Part shown: piece after piece, positions 42,579 to 54,279 of the stretch
Layout: each line of letters begins with the position of its first letter
Numbering within the stretch: position 1 is the stretch's first letter
Assembly: GCF_019393635.1 (NCBI RefSeq)
Contig: NC_057862.1
Span: 243,646,941-243,710,940 of the forward strand
Source: Dromiciops gliroides
Taxonomy: Eukaryota; Chordata; Mammalia; Microbiotheria; Microbiotheriidae
Length of the DNA stretch: 64,000 nucleotides
Direction of reading: 5' to 3'
Made by a program: the position numbers and the translations under genes
Notes under the pieces: generated by a model
What the model saw: the letters and a program-made list of their open reading frames with translations, nothing else
Told to the model about the DNA's origin: nothing
Database searches by the model: none

Positions 42579-43030
42579 AGGGCCCCTATATCTAAAGCTT
42601 CCAATAAAAACATGAATTGGTCTCAGGCCATAGAGGTGCTCAAAAAGGATGTAGAAGAAAAAATGGAAAGAGAAATGAGGGTGATGCAGGAAAGGCATGA
42701 GAAAAAAGCCAACAGCATGAAAAGCCAAATTGGCCAAATGGAAAAGGAGATACGAAAGCTCTCTGACGAAAATAATTGCCTAAGAATTAGGATTGAACAA
42801 ATGGAAGCTAGTGACTTTATGAGAAACCAAGACACAATAAAGCAAATCCAAATGAATAAAAAAAATAGAGAGCAATGCGAAAAGATCATGAAAGACAAAG
42901 CAAACAATTGTGACTACATAAAAAATTAACTTTTGCACAAATAAAATCAGAGTTGTAAGAAAATATATAATCAAATACCACTGATAAAAGCCTCATATCA
43001 AAGATATATAATGGAGACAAATATTTGAAG

Positions 43031-43196
43031 ATATACACTAGTTGTGTGACCCTAGGCAAGTCACTTAACCCTGTTTGCCTCAGTGTTTATCTGTAAAAAT
43101 GATCTGGAGAAGGTAATGGCAAACCATTCTAGTATCTTTGTCATGAAAATCCCAAACAGGGTCACCAAGAGTCAGATACAACTGAAGAACAACAGA
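43031..43196 (+). mobile_element. Longer CORE-SINE with RTE/BovB-like 3' part, 5' truncated
   Basis: Begins in the core (ctagttgtgtgaccctaggc) and ends caagagtcagatacaactga agaacaac. Confidence 0.75.
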
Positions 43197-43678
43197 ATGG
43201 AGACATGTGGGCTAGGTGACTTGTACTTATCAAGGCCAATGAGGAGTTAGGGTCTCTCAAGACCATTCCTTATTAGTTATATTTATTTTGTCCTTTTAAG
43301 AAATGATTAGTGAAGTGAAGAGAACCAGGACAACATTGTACACAGTAACAGAAATACTGTACAATGATCAACTGTGAAGGACTTGGTTATTCTCATCAAT
43401 ACAAAGATCCAAGACAATCCTGAGGGATTTAGGATTAAAAATACCATCCACCTCAAAAGAAATAACCAACGCTCTAAAAGCAGAACAAAGCATACTATTT
43501 TTAGTTTCTTCATTTTTTTAGTAGGTGGGGTTTTTTTTGTCTGTTTTCTTTTACAACATGACTAATATAAAAAAATATTTTGCATGACTGAACATGTATA
43601 TCTCATATCAAACTGCTTGCCATCTCAGGAAAGGAACAGGAGAAAGGGGAGGAAGAGAATTTGGAACTCAAAATTTTA

Positions 43679-43836
43679 TTTTATTTATTTATTTATTTTT
43701 GCAGGCAATGGGGGGTTAAGTGACTTGCCCAGGGTCACACAGCTAGTAAGTGTCAAGTGTCTGAGGCCGGATTTGAACTCAGGTACTCCTGAATCCAGGG
43801 CCGGTGCTTTAACCACTGCGCCATCTAGCTGCCCCA
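43679..43836 (-). mobile_element. CORE-type SINE in L1 3'UTR
   Basis: Exact 15-bp duplication gaactcaaaatttta at 43664-43678 and 43837-43851. Confidence 0.95.
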
Positions 43837-43999
43837 GAACTCAAAATTTTAAAAATGAATGTTAAAAATATTTTATATGTAATTGTAAAAAAATATTATT
43901 AGAAACTGGAAAAAATCATTAGCCATTCTATTTAGGCACAGAGACCACCAGACATGAATATTTAACACCAAGAACCATTCCCCAAGAGATAAGTATTCA

Positions 44000-44770
44000 A
44001 AGGGTATAGAAAAATAATTTTCCAAATGTTTGAAAACATACTCCAGATCATTAATAGTAACAGAAATTCAGATTAAAAGAATTCTGAGGTTTCACTTCAT
44101 GCTGTGTAAAATCAGCCATGTTGACAAATAACAAAAATTGTGCAGGTAAGACAGGCTCACTAATACACAGCTTGCAGAGCAATCATTTAGTCCAAACTTT
44201 CAGAATGTCAGTTTGAAATAATGCAAAAAATTGATTTAAATATCCATACCCTTTGAGCAGGTGAGCCCATTATTGAGCACATAACCTCAGGAAGTCAAAG
44301 ACAAAAACAAAGGTCTAGTAAAAACCAAAATATTCACAGTAGTATTTTTTGTGATAGCAAATTAACAGAACCAATGTGAATAACGATATACTGGGAATGG
44401 CGGAAAAAAATTATAGTATATGAATAATGGAATATTATTGTGCAGTAAAAAATGACAAATCAGAAATTCAGAGAAAGCTGGAAAGATCTGCATGAACTAA
44501 TGCAGAGTGAAAGAAGGAGATTCAAAAGAACTATACAGTGACTAAACAATGTCAATGAAAGGAAGCCCAACTTTGGGGCAAATGAAAAACCAATGATAAT
44601 ATCAGAGAAGGGCCAGTCATGGCAGAGAGCTAGTAATCTACTAAGGCAGCATATGTTGTATGCCTTGTCTAATGTAGTCAGTCACTGATCAATTGTTTTT
44701 CTATTACAAGGCAAGGTTCAATATGAAGAAGAGGGAGAATTGATTTTTCACCATTAAAAAAATGATTGTG
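44000..44770 (+). mobile_element. L1 3' end (old subfamily)
   Basis: Decayed ORF2 C-terminal/3'UTR sequence, for example ggaatattattgtgcagtaa. More diverged than the neighbouring copies. Confidence 0.65.
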
Positions 44771-44793
44771 ACAAAACAAATCCATAAAATGTA

Positions 44794-44940
44794 ATTTTTT
44801 TTTTGGTGAGGCAATTGGGGTTAAGTGACTTGCCCAGGGTCACACAGCTAGTAAGTGTTAAGTGTCTGAGGGCAGATCTGAACTCAGGTCCTCCTGACTC
44901 CAGGGCCGGTGCTCTATCCACTGCGCCACCTAGCTGCCCC
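44794..44940 (-). mobile_element. CORE-type SINE
   Basis: Antisense. Duplication taaaatgta at 44785-44793 and 44941-44949. Confidence 0.93.
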
Positions 44941-44964
44941 TAAAATGTACTTTTTAAAGGTAAT

Positions 44965-45150
44965 GCCAGACTGGAAGAGAGAGCGAGCTAGCCTCAGAAT
45001 AAGAAAGGACCCAGATTCAAGTCCCTACCTTTGACTCATATAATGGTTGTATGAATCTAAGTAAATATTAATCTCTCTGTGCTCTGGTATGTGGAAGAGA
45101 AGGTGCTGATCCGTCTTGTAGAGAAGTTCTTCAGTTGGAGTGCCCCTAAA
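44965..45150 (+). repeat. MIR-like element, decayed
   Basis: acccagattcaagtcccta and taatctctctgtgctctgg follow an old CORE-SINE layout. Confidence 0.45.
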
Positions 45151-45515
45151 CAATAATAAGATAACAGAGCCAGTCCCCTGTTCCCTATCCAAGCTTCACT
45201 AAACTTATTTTCTTTTTCACCAAGGCAAACTCAGGGAGGGAGGCAAAAAATCCAAACAAACAAAAAACAACAACTCCAGTGCACAGGAACCAGATTAAAA
45301 TGTAATTGGGAAATTTTTAACAAAATAAATAAATATACAACATAGTGTTAATTTGTGGTTTCTAAGGTAAAATTCCCCAAGGAATTCTATTTGTGGTTGA
45401 CTTAAACCCAGGTCCTCCTTGGTTTGGAGGCTAGCTCTCTATCCACTATGTCACACTTACTTAGTTCTAGGCATCACAGTTTAGGAAGTACGTTGACCGT
45501 TGAAAAGACTAGAGA

Positions 45516-45698
45516 AAGGGGGCAGCTAGGTAGGGCAGTGGATAAAGCACTGGCCTTGGATTCAGGAGGACCTCAGTTCAAATCCGGCCTCAGACACTTG
45601 ACACTTACTAGCTGTATGACTCTGGCCAAGTCACTTAACCCTCATTGCCCTGCCAAAAAAAAAAAACAAAACCAAAAATCCAAAACACCCCAAAACCA
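45516..45698 (+). mobile_element. CORE-type SINE
   Basis: Sense copy. Duplication gaaaagaYtagaga at 45502-45515 and 45699-45712. Last SINE before the promoter region. Confidence 0.92.
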
Positions 45699-45712
45699 GA
45701 AAAGATTAGAGA

Positions 45713-47264
45713 GAGAGAGGGGTGAAGGAGAAATAGAAAGGTGAAGGGCTTTTAGTTAATGGCAGTAGGATTACTTGAAGGAACTAGGAATATCTAGTCT
45801 CTCCACTGGAACTTAAACAATCTCTGAACACTTTTAGTTTACTCTACATTTTTAGCTTTTTCTCTATCACACTCTTAAGTCTAGACAATCAACAGAATAA
45901 TAAAACCAAGTCCTGATTTGTAGTCAGTTCATTTCTAGGGTGTAAATGTTCACACAGAATATTTAACAATGAGTTGATTCCAGTACACCACAATTAGGGA
46001 GGGACCCTTTTAAGGGCGGTCAGATGCAGGAGTGATTATATTTGTTCTTCTTGAGCATGGAAGGCAGATCTAAGAGCAATGGGTGGATGCTGCAAAGAGT
46101 CAATATTGGCTGATAACAGGTATTTCAAAGAATAGGCTGCAGTGGTAGGTAGTGTATTCCTTTTCCTGGGAGATCTTTGTGCGAGACAGGCACTTGTCAG
46201 TATAGTGTAGAGAAGATTCTTTTTCAAGTGTGGGTAGGACGAGTTAGAAACTAAAATATTTTTCAACTCAAATTTGACTGGTCCTTCCATCTGGCTAGAA
46301 TAATTAGGGATTATCCTCTTAATTCCTCCAAATCTATTTGTATGGAAAATGATAAAGCATGTGACAAATAAGAATTTCTTTAAAATAGAAATCATGTATT
46401 TTGTTAGTTTTTACAAACTGTACATTCCCAGTACTGTTGGAACCTATAATTAAGTTTATGTGCTCTGCAGATATTGTTCTTTTTTGTTTTAGTAAAATGA
46501 ATAGGTTGAAGACTATTAGACGACTTTGACCAAGCATGACAATTTCACTTGGAGCATGACAATTCAGATCTTTTAAATATTCAAGACTATATATTTAAAA
46601 GTATATGCTTCTTTCAACCAGCCAACATATTGGCCTTAATATTAGTCAAACAGCATCCAATCACTTAAGATTAAGTGGGTGTGGCAAGTCTAGAGCCTGC
46701 TATGACCCAAACTTAGTCCTACTATTACTTAGCAACAACTTTTTTTTTTAAATCAAGTGCCCACATAGTTTAAGATTGAGAGTAACTTCTATCTTATAGC
46801 TTTTGTTTGTGCTACATTTTTAGAGGATTTAGAATGTGTACTTAAAACGACTAGCCTGAGATTCCTTAATACTCTATTAGGAAAGCAAGCTTAAGTCCTG
46901 ACTTTTATGTTTTCCCCCTTCTAAGGGTAGCATCATCTAATTACAGCCCCACAAACAAAACGACAGAATGATAAAGCAATACTTGTGTTCTTGCCAAGTT
47001 AAATATATCATCTTTGCATATGAAGGAAGGCAAAACCCCTTTACTTTGTCTCTGTAGGGCAAAGAATTTAAAGGAAGGAATGCTATCAAGTCAGGGCATC
47101 CATCCAATTTTAGCATTTAAGTTCCACTCTAACTTATTACCAAGAAAGTATAACAAAACCGGTAAAAGCAAGGAAAGCCGGATGCAAAGAGGTTTTTTTC
47201 TCCACGCCGTTCAGGTTGCTCTTGGGCTAGAGGCATGTTGGTGGAAGCTTCTGAAATGATGACA
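45713..47264. other. Intron 1 next to the promoter, no repeat identified
   Basis: About 1.5 kb without recognisable SINE or L1. It could hold regulatory sequence, but I see no specific motif. Confidence 0.5.
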
Positions 47265-47931
47265 TCTGGCCGGCCAGCGTTCCTCGGCAAGCGAGCGCTG
47301 TCCCCTAATGCTCCCTACTAGGGTAAATCGCTATTCTCTCCTGGCCAGTCACCCCCAAAGAGAGCCCGTTCCTACCCAAAGGCATTAGGTGCCGGATGAA
47401 CGGAGGACTCCGCCAGGCCTCCTGTTGCTCCCAGTTCCCAAACCCCGAGTCCCAGCCCTTGCAGCGGCGCCGCACCCCGGAGCAGGGCGTGTCTTCTCCC
47501 CAGAAATGGCTTCTGGCTTTGGGAATTATTGCAGGGCAGCGGGGAGGACACCATCTCCCTCCTCCCCCCCCCCCCCCCCACCACGCCCACCGACCCTCCC
47601 CATCCTCCCAAGTCCATCCGAGGGCTCAGGAATCCGGCGTCCCCCGCCCCCCCCAACCCAGGCACTGCTCGGCTCCCCAAGGCACGGCGTGTTTGGCGGG
47701 GCTCAGTGGAGGGGTAGAGACCTTAGGATAGGGAGGACAGTAGGGGGGGTACGGGGATGGGGGGGTCCGGCAGAAGTGCCGTCTCCCCGCCCTGTACGGC
47801 GGGGGAGGAGGCGGCCCCGAAAGGCGTTTCCAGCCTGAGCATTGGGGGGCGGGTGGGGGTGGCGCCCGGTACGAAGAGAGGGCCGGGGGTGCAGAGGGCG
47901 TGGGATGCCCCACCGGGACGCCTCCGCCTAC

Positions 47932-48230
47932 CTCCTCGGGGAGCAGAAACCGCCGGTGCCGCCCCCGCCGTCGCCGCCGCCTGCGCATGGAGAGCCCTGG
48001 CCGCCGCCGCCCCCGTCGTCTCCGCCGGCTCCTCATCGACTAATACCGCCGGCTACCGCGGCCTCCCCGCTGCTGAGCGCCCGGCGCCGCTACGACTTCC
48101 ATGGCAGCGTCCGCGGCGGCCGCTCCAGCAGCCTTGGCTCCGCCAGCACTAGCCGGAGGAGCCACTGAGCCGGGGCCGCGGGAGCGCGTAGCTAGTTATT
48201 ACGGAGGGGGATTCGGCCTGAGCTCCCCCT
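47932..48230 (-). other. C14orf28: Candidate non-coding first exon of C14orf28
   Basis: Because the coding exon at 31471 begins with a splice acceptor one base before the ATG, a 5' non-coding exon must exist. The best - strand donor in the CpG island reads GAGGAG|gtaggcgg (GT at 47931-47930). The 5' end is a guess based on the upstream CRE/Sp1 cluster. Other donors are possible. Confidence 0.4.
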
Positions 48231-48240
48231 CCCCCGCACT

Positions 48241-48258
48241 CCGCCCCTAGGGCGGGGC
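48241..48258. promoter_or_regulatory. Paired GC boxes (Sp1/KLF type)
   Basis: ccgcccc (48241-48247) and gggcggggc (48250-48258) form inverted GC boxes immediately beside the C/EBP and CRE sites. Confidence 0.55.
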
Positions 48259-48260
48259 TG

Positions 48261-48268
48261 TTGCGCAA
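48261..48268. promoter_or_regulatory. C/EBP-type palindrome
   Basis: TTGCGCAA, a perfect C/EBP palindrome, 9 bases from the CRE at 48278. The spacing suggests a composite bZIP element. Confidence 0.5.
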
Positions 48269-48277
48269 GCACCGAGA

Positions 48278-48285
48278 TGACGTCA
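48278..48285. promoter_or_regulatory. Consensus cAMP-response element
   Basis: A perfect palindromic TGACGTCA in the CpG island, which is the consensus site for CREB/ATF factors. It lies just upstream of the inferred C14orf28 start. Confidence 0.65.
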
Positions 48286-48545
48286 CCGCGCGGCCGGGCC
48301 TGGGGCAGGGCCCGTCTGTTCGGTGGGGAGAGACTTTTTCGACATTTGTCCCGGGGATCCTAAGAGTGAGGCCGAAGGGGTGGGGCTATGGAGACGGAGA
48401 GTGACAGGCGGACGGAGAGTGGGTGGGTCCTTGGGAGAGAGGGCGGGGCTTTGTGCAGAGGGCGGAGTTTGGAGGACAAACCCCTTTAGTCTCGCAAATC
48501 AAATCTCGATCTAAGATTGTCAGAGTTCTCCGCCCTTTTCTGCTG

Positions 48546-48830
48546 ACAGGTCGGTTCTCTGGAGGTCTTATCAGTAACCCCCAGAGGCGCCACCTTACTA
48601 TGTAATAGAATTGGGTCTCTCCCAGTTTCTGGATTAAAGTGATTTTTTGGTCTGAGAGATGCTCAAGGAGTAAACCCCCAAAGATGCTAGTGACCATACT
48701 ACATGTCCAAGTGAAATCTCAGAGAAAAAAATGCCCTAGGCACAGGGATCATAGGAGGTACCTGGAGGAAATAAGATGATACATAGAATAGAAAACCTAG
48801 GGAGGAAAAGAATGGCAAGGACATTTAATA
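48546..48830. other. Upstream of the CpG island, unassigned
   Basis: Transition from CpG-rich promoter to L1-rich DNA. Nothing identified. Confidence 0.5.
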
Positions 48831-48834
48831 CTTT

Positions 48835-50470
48835 ATTATAGAAAGATGATGGAAAACTTCACTCAAGAACTGGATGCTCTGAAAATTAGAATGGACCAGA
48901 AAGACAATAATTCAGGAATATAATAAGAATAATTTTTAAAATTGAAGGAAATAAAAAATATATTATAAAAAGCAAGTGATATGTAAAACAAATAAAAGAG
49001 AAATGATCTTAAGAATTGCCAGGTTCTGAAAATTATGCTCCGAAACAAAAATCTAAATGCCATATTTCTGGAATTTAAAAATGAAAGCTGCTCAGGACTC
49101 TTAGAACTTTAAGACAAAGTGAAAATAGAAAGATTTCACTGACTACCTCCAGAAGAAAAACAAAAAGAAAACTCCAAGGAACATTGTGGTAAAAAATCCA
49201 GAGCTTCAAGTCAAAGAAGAAAAGAAATAAGCAGCTAGAAAAAAGTTCAAATATTAAGCAATCACAATTAGGATTACACAAGACTTAGCACTTGGTACTA
49301 TGAAGGAGAAGAGAGCTTAGCATATGCTATTATAAAAGGCAAGAGACAAAGTTTTACAACCAAGTATAATCTATACAGCAAAATTAATATAATCCTACTA
49401 TGGAGAAGAGGGATCTTTAATGGAATAGAGGATTTTCAGGCATACTTGATGAAAATACCAGAACTGTGTAGGTATTTGGAAATGGAAATTGAGGAGTCAA
49501 GAGAAGCATATAAAGGTATCCATATATGTATAATAAAAGGAGTCTATGTGGGGATAAATTTTATGTGTAAATGGGGGGGGATAAGAAAAGTCTTTTCAGA
49601 ACCCTGATATCTCTAAGCAACATAGAAAAATGTTTTGTTTTTGGTTTTGGTTTTTTTGCAGGGCAATTGGGGTTAAGTGACTTGCCCAGGGTCACACAGC
49701 CAGTAAGTGTTAAATGTCTGAGGCTGGATTTGAACTCAGGTACTCCTGAATCCAGGGCCAGTGCTCTATCCACTTTGCCACCTAGCTGCCCCGAAAAATG
49801 TTAAAATGATAGTTTATGGGTGGGTTTGTGTTTTAATGGTCTTGGGAGAAGACAAAAATATGGATGGGGGGCTATACTAGGAAGAAAAGAAAAAGGAAAT
49901 CACTACTGCAATAATAGAGGTTCATGACATGAAGCATATATAATCATAGAGGAAGGGGCAGGGGAAATGAATATCCCATGAACCTCACTTTCATCTGAAT
50001 TGTATCCAGGGTTATTTAATGGAGTTGTAGAGACACGTACATAGATATTCTTATAGAAATACATTAAACTCAAAAAGAAAATTGGAGAGGATAAAAATAT
50101 GGGAAGGATAGAGAGGGGTCTAACAAGGAGGACAGGAAGTAATAGAAGCAAAATGATTTCATTTGTTGGAGAGAAGAATGAGGGGAGGGTTAAAAGGAAA
50201 GGAAGAAAATAAAAACCTATGTTCAAGGATGGGATAAGAGAAAAACTGTGGTAGAGAAATAACAAGCAGTTTCATTTATAAGATAACAAGCATCTGACAA
50301 ATCTCTCTACCATTTTTTTGTAAAGAGGGAGGTCGAAGTAAAGAGAAGAAAAAGTACAAGAAGACATGATGGAGAGAAATAAGCAACTAACAATCATAAC
50401 TGAATGGGATCAACCCATTCATAAAATGGAAAAGATGGGTTAGAAAGCAAAAGCCTATGTATTGTATATA
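48835..50470 (+). mobile_element. L1 5'-half remnant (ORF1/spacer)
   Basis: Sense L1 sequence without intact frames, similar to 9.3-10.5 kb (gaatagaggattttcaggca). It is interrupted by the SINE at 49635-49792. Confidence 0.6.
49635..49792 (-). mobile_element. CORE-type SINE
   Basis: Antisense. Duplication gaaaaatgtt at 49625-49634 and 49793-49802. Confidence 0.94.
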
Positions 50471-50474
50471 AGTA

Positions 50475-51325
50475 TTTTCTTATTTTCCAGTTACATATAA
50501 GGATAGTTTTCAACATTTGTTTTCACAAATAGGTTATATATGTATAATCACATTAAACATATTTCTACATTAGTTGTCTTGTAAAAGAAGAATTAGAGCA
50601 CAAGGGAAAAACCTCAAAAAAGAAGGAAAAAAAAACCAGTCCAAAAGTAGAAACAGTATGATTCAATCTGCATTCACAATTCACAGTTCTTTTTTCTGGA
50701 TGTTGTGAACATTTTCTATCATGAGTTCTGTTTTTTCCTTTCTATTTTTTTTTGCAGGGCAATGAGGGTTAAGTGACTTGCCCAGGGTCACACAGCTAGT
50801 GAGTGTCAAGTGTGTGAGGCCAGATTTGAACTCAGGTCCTCCTGCATCCAGGGCCGGTGCTCTATCCACTGCGCCACCCAGTTGCTCCGTTATCACGAGT
50901 TCTTTGAAACTGTTTTGGATCATTGCACTGCTGAGAAGAGCTAAGTCTATCACTATTGTTCATCACACAATGTTTCTGTTACTGTGTACAATGTTCTCCT
51001 GGTTCTGCTCCTCTCAGTCAGCATCAGTTCATGTGAGTCCTTCCAGGTTTCTTTGAACTCCTCCTGCTCATCATTCCTTACAGCACAATAGTATTCCATT
51101 ACATTCATATACCACAACTTGCTTAGCCATTCCCCTATTGATGGGCATTCCCTCAATTTCCAATTCATTGCCACCACAAAGAGAGCTGCTATAAATATTT
51201 TTGTACATGTGGGTCCTTTTCCCTTTTCTATGGTCTCTTTGGGATACAGACCTAGCAGTGGTACCACTGGGTTAAAAGCTATGAACAGTCCCAAAGCCCT
51301 CTGGGCATAGTTCCAAATGAGCATT
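50475..51325 (-). mobile_element. L1 3' end with ORF2 C-terminal coding remnant
   Basis: The - strand frame from 51324 reads VPLLGLYPKE, FIAALFVVAMNWK and LWYMNVMEYYCAVRNDEQ. This corresponds to the L1 ORF2 C-terminus (human equivalent: FIAALFTIAK, MEYY). A SINE interrupts the 3'UTR. Confidence 0.9.
50730..50890 (-). mobile_element. CORE-type SINE in L1 3'UTR
   Basis: Duplication tatcaYgagttct at 50717-50729 and 50891-50903. Confidence 0.94.
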
Positions 51326-51329
51326 ATTT

Positions 51330-52665
51330 TTCAAGGGAAAAGATAGAGTCAATGAAATAGGGGATTTTCAAGCTTTCCTGATGAATAGACCAGAGCTGAA
51401 CAGAAAATTTGATCTTCAAATACAAGACTTGAGAAAAATATAAAAAGGGTTAAACATGAAAAAACATGTTATTCAATCAGGTTAAACTATTTACATACCT
51501 ACATGGGAAGATAATACTTATAACTCTTGAGAACTGTATCTCTTTTGGGGCAGATAGAAGGAATAGACATAGAGGTAATTGGTATAAATTGACTTTGATA
51601 TGATGACATAAAAAACCCACTGCAGAGCAAAGGAATAAATGGAGCTTTCCTTAAAATGATAAGTAGTATCTATCTAAAACCATCAGCAAGCATTATCTGT
51701 AATGGGGATAAGCTAGAAGTCTTCCCAATATCAAGGGTTAAGCAAGGATGCCTATTAATCACCATTAATGTTCAATACTGTACTAGAAATGTTAGATTTA
51801 GCAATAAGAGAAGAAAAAGAAATTGAAGGAATTAGAATACGAAATGAGGAAACAAAACTATCATTCTTTACAGATGATATGATGGCATACTTAGAGAACC
51901 CTAGAGAATCAAGTAAAAAACTATTCAAAATAATTAACTTTAGCAAAAGTTGCAGGATATAAAATAAATCCACAAAAATCATCAACATTTCTATATATTG
52001 CCAACAAAGCCCAAAAAGAAGAGATAGAAAGAGAAATTCCATTTAAAATAACTGTAGGGATGGCTAGGTGGTGCAGTGGATAGAGCACCGGCCCTGGAGT
52101 CAGGAGGACCTGAGTTCAAATCCTGCCTCAGACACTTAACACTTACTAGCTGTGTGACCCTGGGCAAGTCACTTAACCCCAATTGCCTCACTTAAAAAAA
52201 TTTTTTTAAAGAATTTAAAATAACTGTAGACAACATAAAATATTTGGGAGTATTTGCCAAGACAAACCCAGGAAAAGATCTAAATTAAAAAATCAATTGC
52301 TCATAGGTAGGCCAAGTTAATATAATAAAAATGACAATTCTACCTAAATTAATTTACTTATTTAGTGCCATACAAAACACCAAAAACTACAAAATAATTA
52401 TTTTGTAGAGCTAGAAAAAATAGCAAAAGTCATCAGTAAGGACAAAATGTCAAGAACATCAAGGAAACTCTTTTTTTTAAATACAAAAGAGGGTGGCCTA
52501 GCCATACCAGATCTAAATCTATATTATAGAGTGGCAATCATCAAAACTATTTAGTACTGGCTAAGAAATAGAGTGGTGGATCAGTGGAATAGGTTAGGTA
52601 CACAAGACACAGAAGTAAATGACTATAGTAATCTACTATTTGATAAACCCAAAGACTCCAGCTTC
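51330..52665 (+). mobile_element. L1 fragment with reverse transcriptase remnant
   Basis: After spacer-like sequence, the frame at 51768-51962 contains [14 protein letters not shown]. This is the L1 RT active-site block, with FTDD where FADD is usual. Further ORF2 sequence follows to about 52665 with a SINE at 52058-52212. Not functional. Confidence 0.8.
52058..52212 (+). mobile_element. CORE-type SINE in L1 ORF2
   Basis: Exact 17-bp duplication atttaaaataactgtag at 52041-52057 and 52213-52229. Confidence 0.96.
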
Positions 52666-53080
52666 TGGGATGGCTTGGCCTAGTTGCACCTGTCCTGTGG
52701 GTGGTTCTCTAGTTGGAATTTTGCCCTCTTAGCCAGGGCTGAGGGGCCTCACAACTGGCCTGCTGTGCCACCAGCCTACTGAACCAGGACTGAGAGACCT
52801 CAGCTGCTGATCTGGTTTGGCCAAAAGCCCCTCACTGACTTGCCCAGACATCCTCCATGCTGCATTATGCTCCCCTTTTACCCAAGTGAGACAGACCTTT
52901 CCTGCAATCTTTCTAAATTATTTCAAGGTGGAAGATTGTTTCTCTCTGTCTTTTTGTAGGTTCTGTAGATCCAGAATCCATTTAGAGGCTTGATTTAATG
53001 TTGCTTCTGAGGAAAACTTGAGAGAGCTCAGGCAACTTCTTGGTTTCTCTCCATCTTGGCTCCACACCTGTTCCCCTCTC
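52666..53080 (-). mobile_element. L1 5'UTR segment, antisense
   Basis: G+C-richer block whose complement matches the L1 5'UTR type seen at 20.4-21.0 kb and 59.3-59.6 kb (ttcttggtttctctccatct). Confidence 0.55.
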
Positions 53081-53181
53081 TCAATCTAGTGTTTTTAATA
53101 GGAATTGTTGAAATATTTTGTCAAAAGTTTTTTCTTCATCTATGAGAATCATATGATTTCTGTTAGTTTTGTTATTGATAT

Positions 53182-53713
53182 TGACATGGACCTAAAATCA
53201 ATCAGAAGGGATTTTTCCTGTGAGAAACAAAATCAAAGATGTAGCAGAGCCTAGGAAGCTCTTTCTGTGAAAATGATTAATCTACCAGATAACAGGATAG
53301 CAGTAAACCAAATGTTAACTAGGGGTGTCTACTACCTGGCTAGAGCCAGGAGACAGAGATAATCCCAGAGGACAGGATTATTTTGGCCCCAAAGCCTGTA
53401 ACCTTTGACCCCAGAGTTTAGGAAATATAATACCAACTGTTTCAATATCCCCACCCCAAAACTGTAACTTTCCATTTTCAAGTTCCCCCTCCCTTCCCTC
53501 CATCCATCCTCTAAAAAAGCTTTGCCTGCCCTCTGGCTTTTTGAGGAAATGCTTTTGAACTCTTTTTCCTCCCAGAGAGGCTAAGTCTGACGTTCCTCTT
53601 GGTCACCTTCCCTAGTGCCAGAAAAAGATTATTTTCATTCTGATTGGACTGTGTGTGAGAATATAATTCTTTACTAAGGAATATGTAACAACCAAACCCA
53701 CCTACTCGTGTCA
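53182..53713. mobile_element. Solo LTR inside L1 ORF2
   Basis: 532 bp with 5-bp inverted ends TGACA...TGTCA and exact 4-bp duplication ATAT at 53178-53181 and 53714-53717. The flanks read on as L1 ORF2 when it is removed. Orientation is unsure: a TATA-like ctctaaaaaagc at about 53511 would favour +. No viral gene. Confidence 0.85.
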
Positions 53714-54120
53714 ATATGGTCTATTATACTAATATTTTCCCCAATATTGAACCAGCCCTGCATTCCTGGTATAAATCCCACCTGGTCATAGTGTATTATC
53801 CCAGTGAGAAATTGCTGTTATCTCTTTGTTAATATTTTATTTAAACTTTTTTTTTGCATCAATATTCATTAGGGAAATTTGTCTATAATTTCCTTTCCCT
53901 GTTTTGGCTCTTCCTGGTTTGAGTATCAGTACCATATTTGTGTATAAAAGGAATATGGTACAATTCCTTCTCTGCCCATTTTCCCAAATAGTTTATATAG
54001 TACTGAAATTAATTGTTCTTTAAGTGTTTCATAGAATTAACTTCTACATCCATCTGGTTCTGAAGAGTTGCTTAGAAAGTTGATGGCGTGTTCAATTTCT
54101 TTTTCTAAAATGGGCTTATT

Positions 54121-54279
54121 GGGGCAGCTAGGTGGCACAGTGGATAAAGCACCGGCCCTGGATTTAGGAGTAACTGAGTTCAAGTCTGGCCTCAGACACT
54201 TGACACATACTAGCTGTGTGACCCTGGGCAAGTCACTTAACCTCCATTGCCCCACAAAAAAATTAAAAAATAAATAAAT
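54121..54279 (+). mobile_element. CORE-type SINE in L1 ORF2
   Basis: Exact 14-bp duplication aaaatgggcttatt at 54107-54120 and 54280-54293. Confidence 0.95.

Larger units (their letters stand above)
41431..43890 (+). mobile_element. Internally deleted L1: 5'UTR, ORF1, then ORF2 end and 3'UTR
   Basis: The 5'UTR runs to about 42090. ORF1 starts near ATG 42091 (MSRQRKMRTIESFF), is interrupted by two SINEs (42198-42578), and resumes as a coiled coil (KDVEEKMEREMRVMQERHEK) to a stop at 42929. Just after, it joins ORF2 C-terminal sequence, then a longer SINE (43031-43196) and the 3' end with another SINE. ORF2 is almost entirely absent. Confidence 0.75.
47265..48545. promoter_or_regulatory. CpG-island promoter of C14orf28
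   Basis: About 1.3 kb rich in G+C and CpG in an otherwise AT-rich window. It has no SINE and contains GC boxes, a CRE and a C/EBP palindrome. It lies about 16 kb upstream of the C14orf28 start codon on the proper side for - strand transcription. It also contains a 16-C run (47564-47579) and several GC-driven ORFs on both strands that I do not call genes. Confidence 0.85.

Noticed and set aside
47626..48036. Arginine-rich ORF on the - strand of the CpG island and overlapping proline-rich ORFs
   Set aside because: Low-complexity translation of CGG/CCG-rich DNA. Several frames are open on both strands at once, as expected from GC content.
51768..51962. Possible functional reverse transcriptase
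   Set aside because: Only about 64 codons are open. The flanks are broken by stops and a SINE, and the FADD motif reads FTDD.
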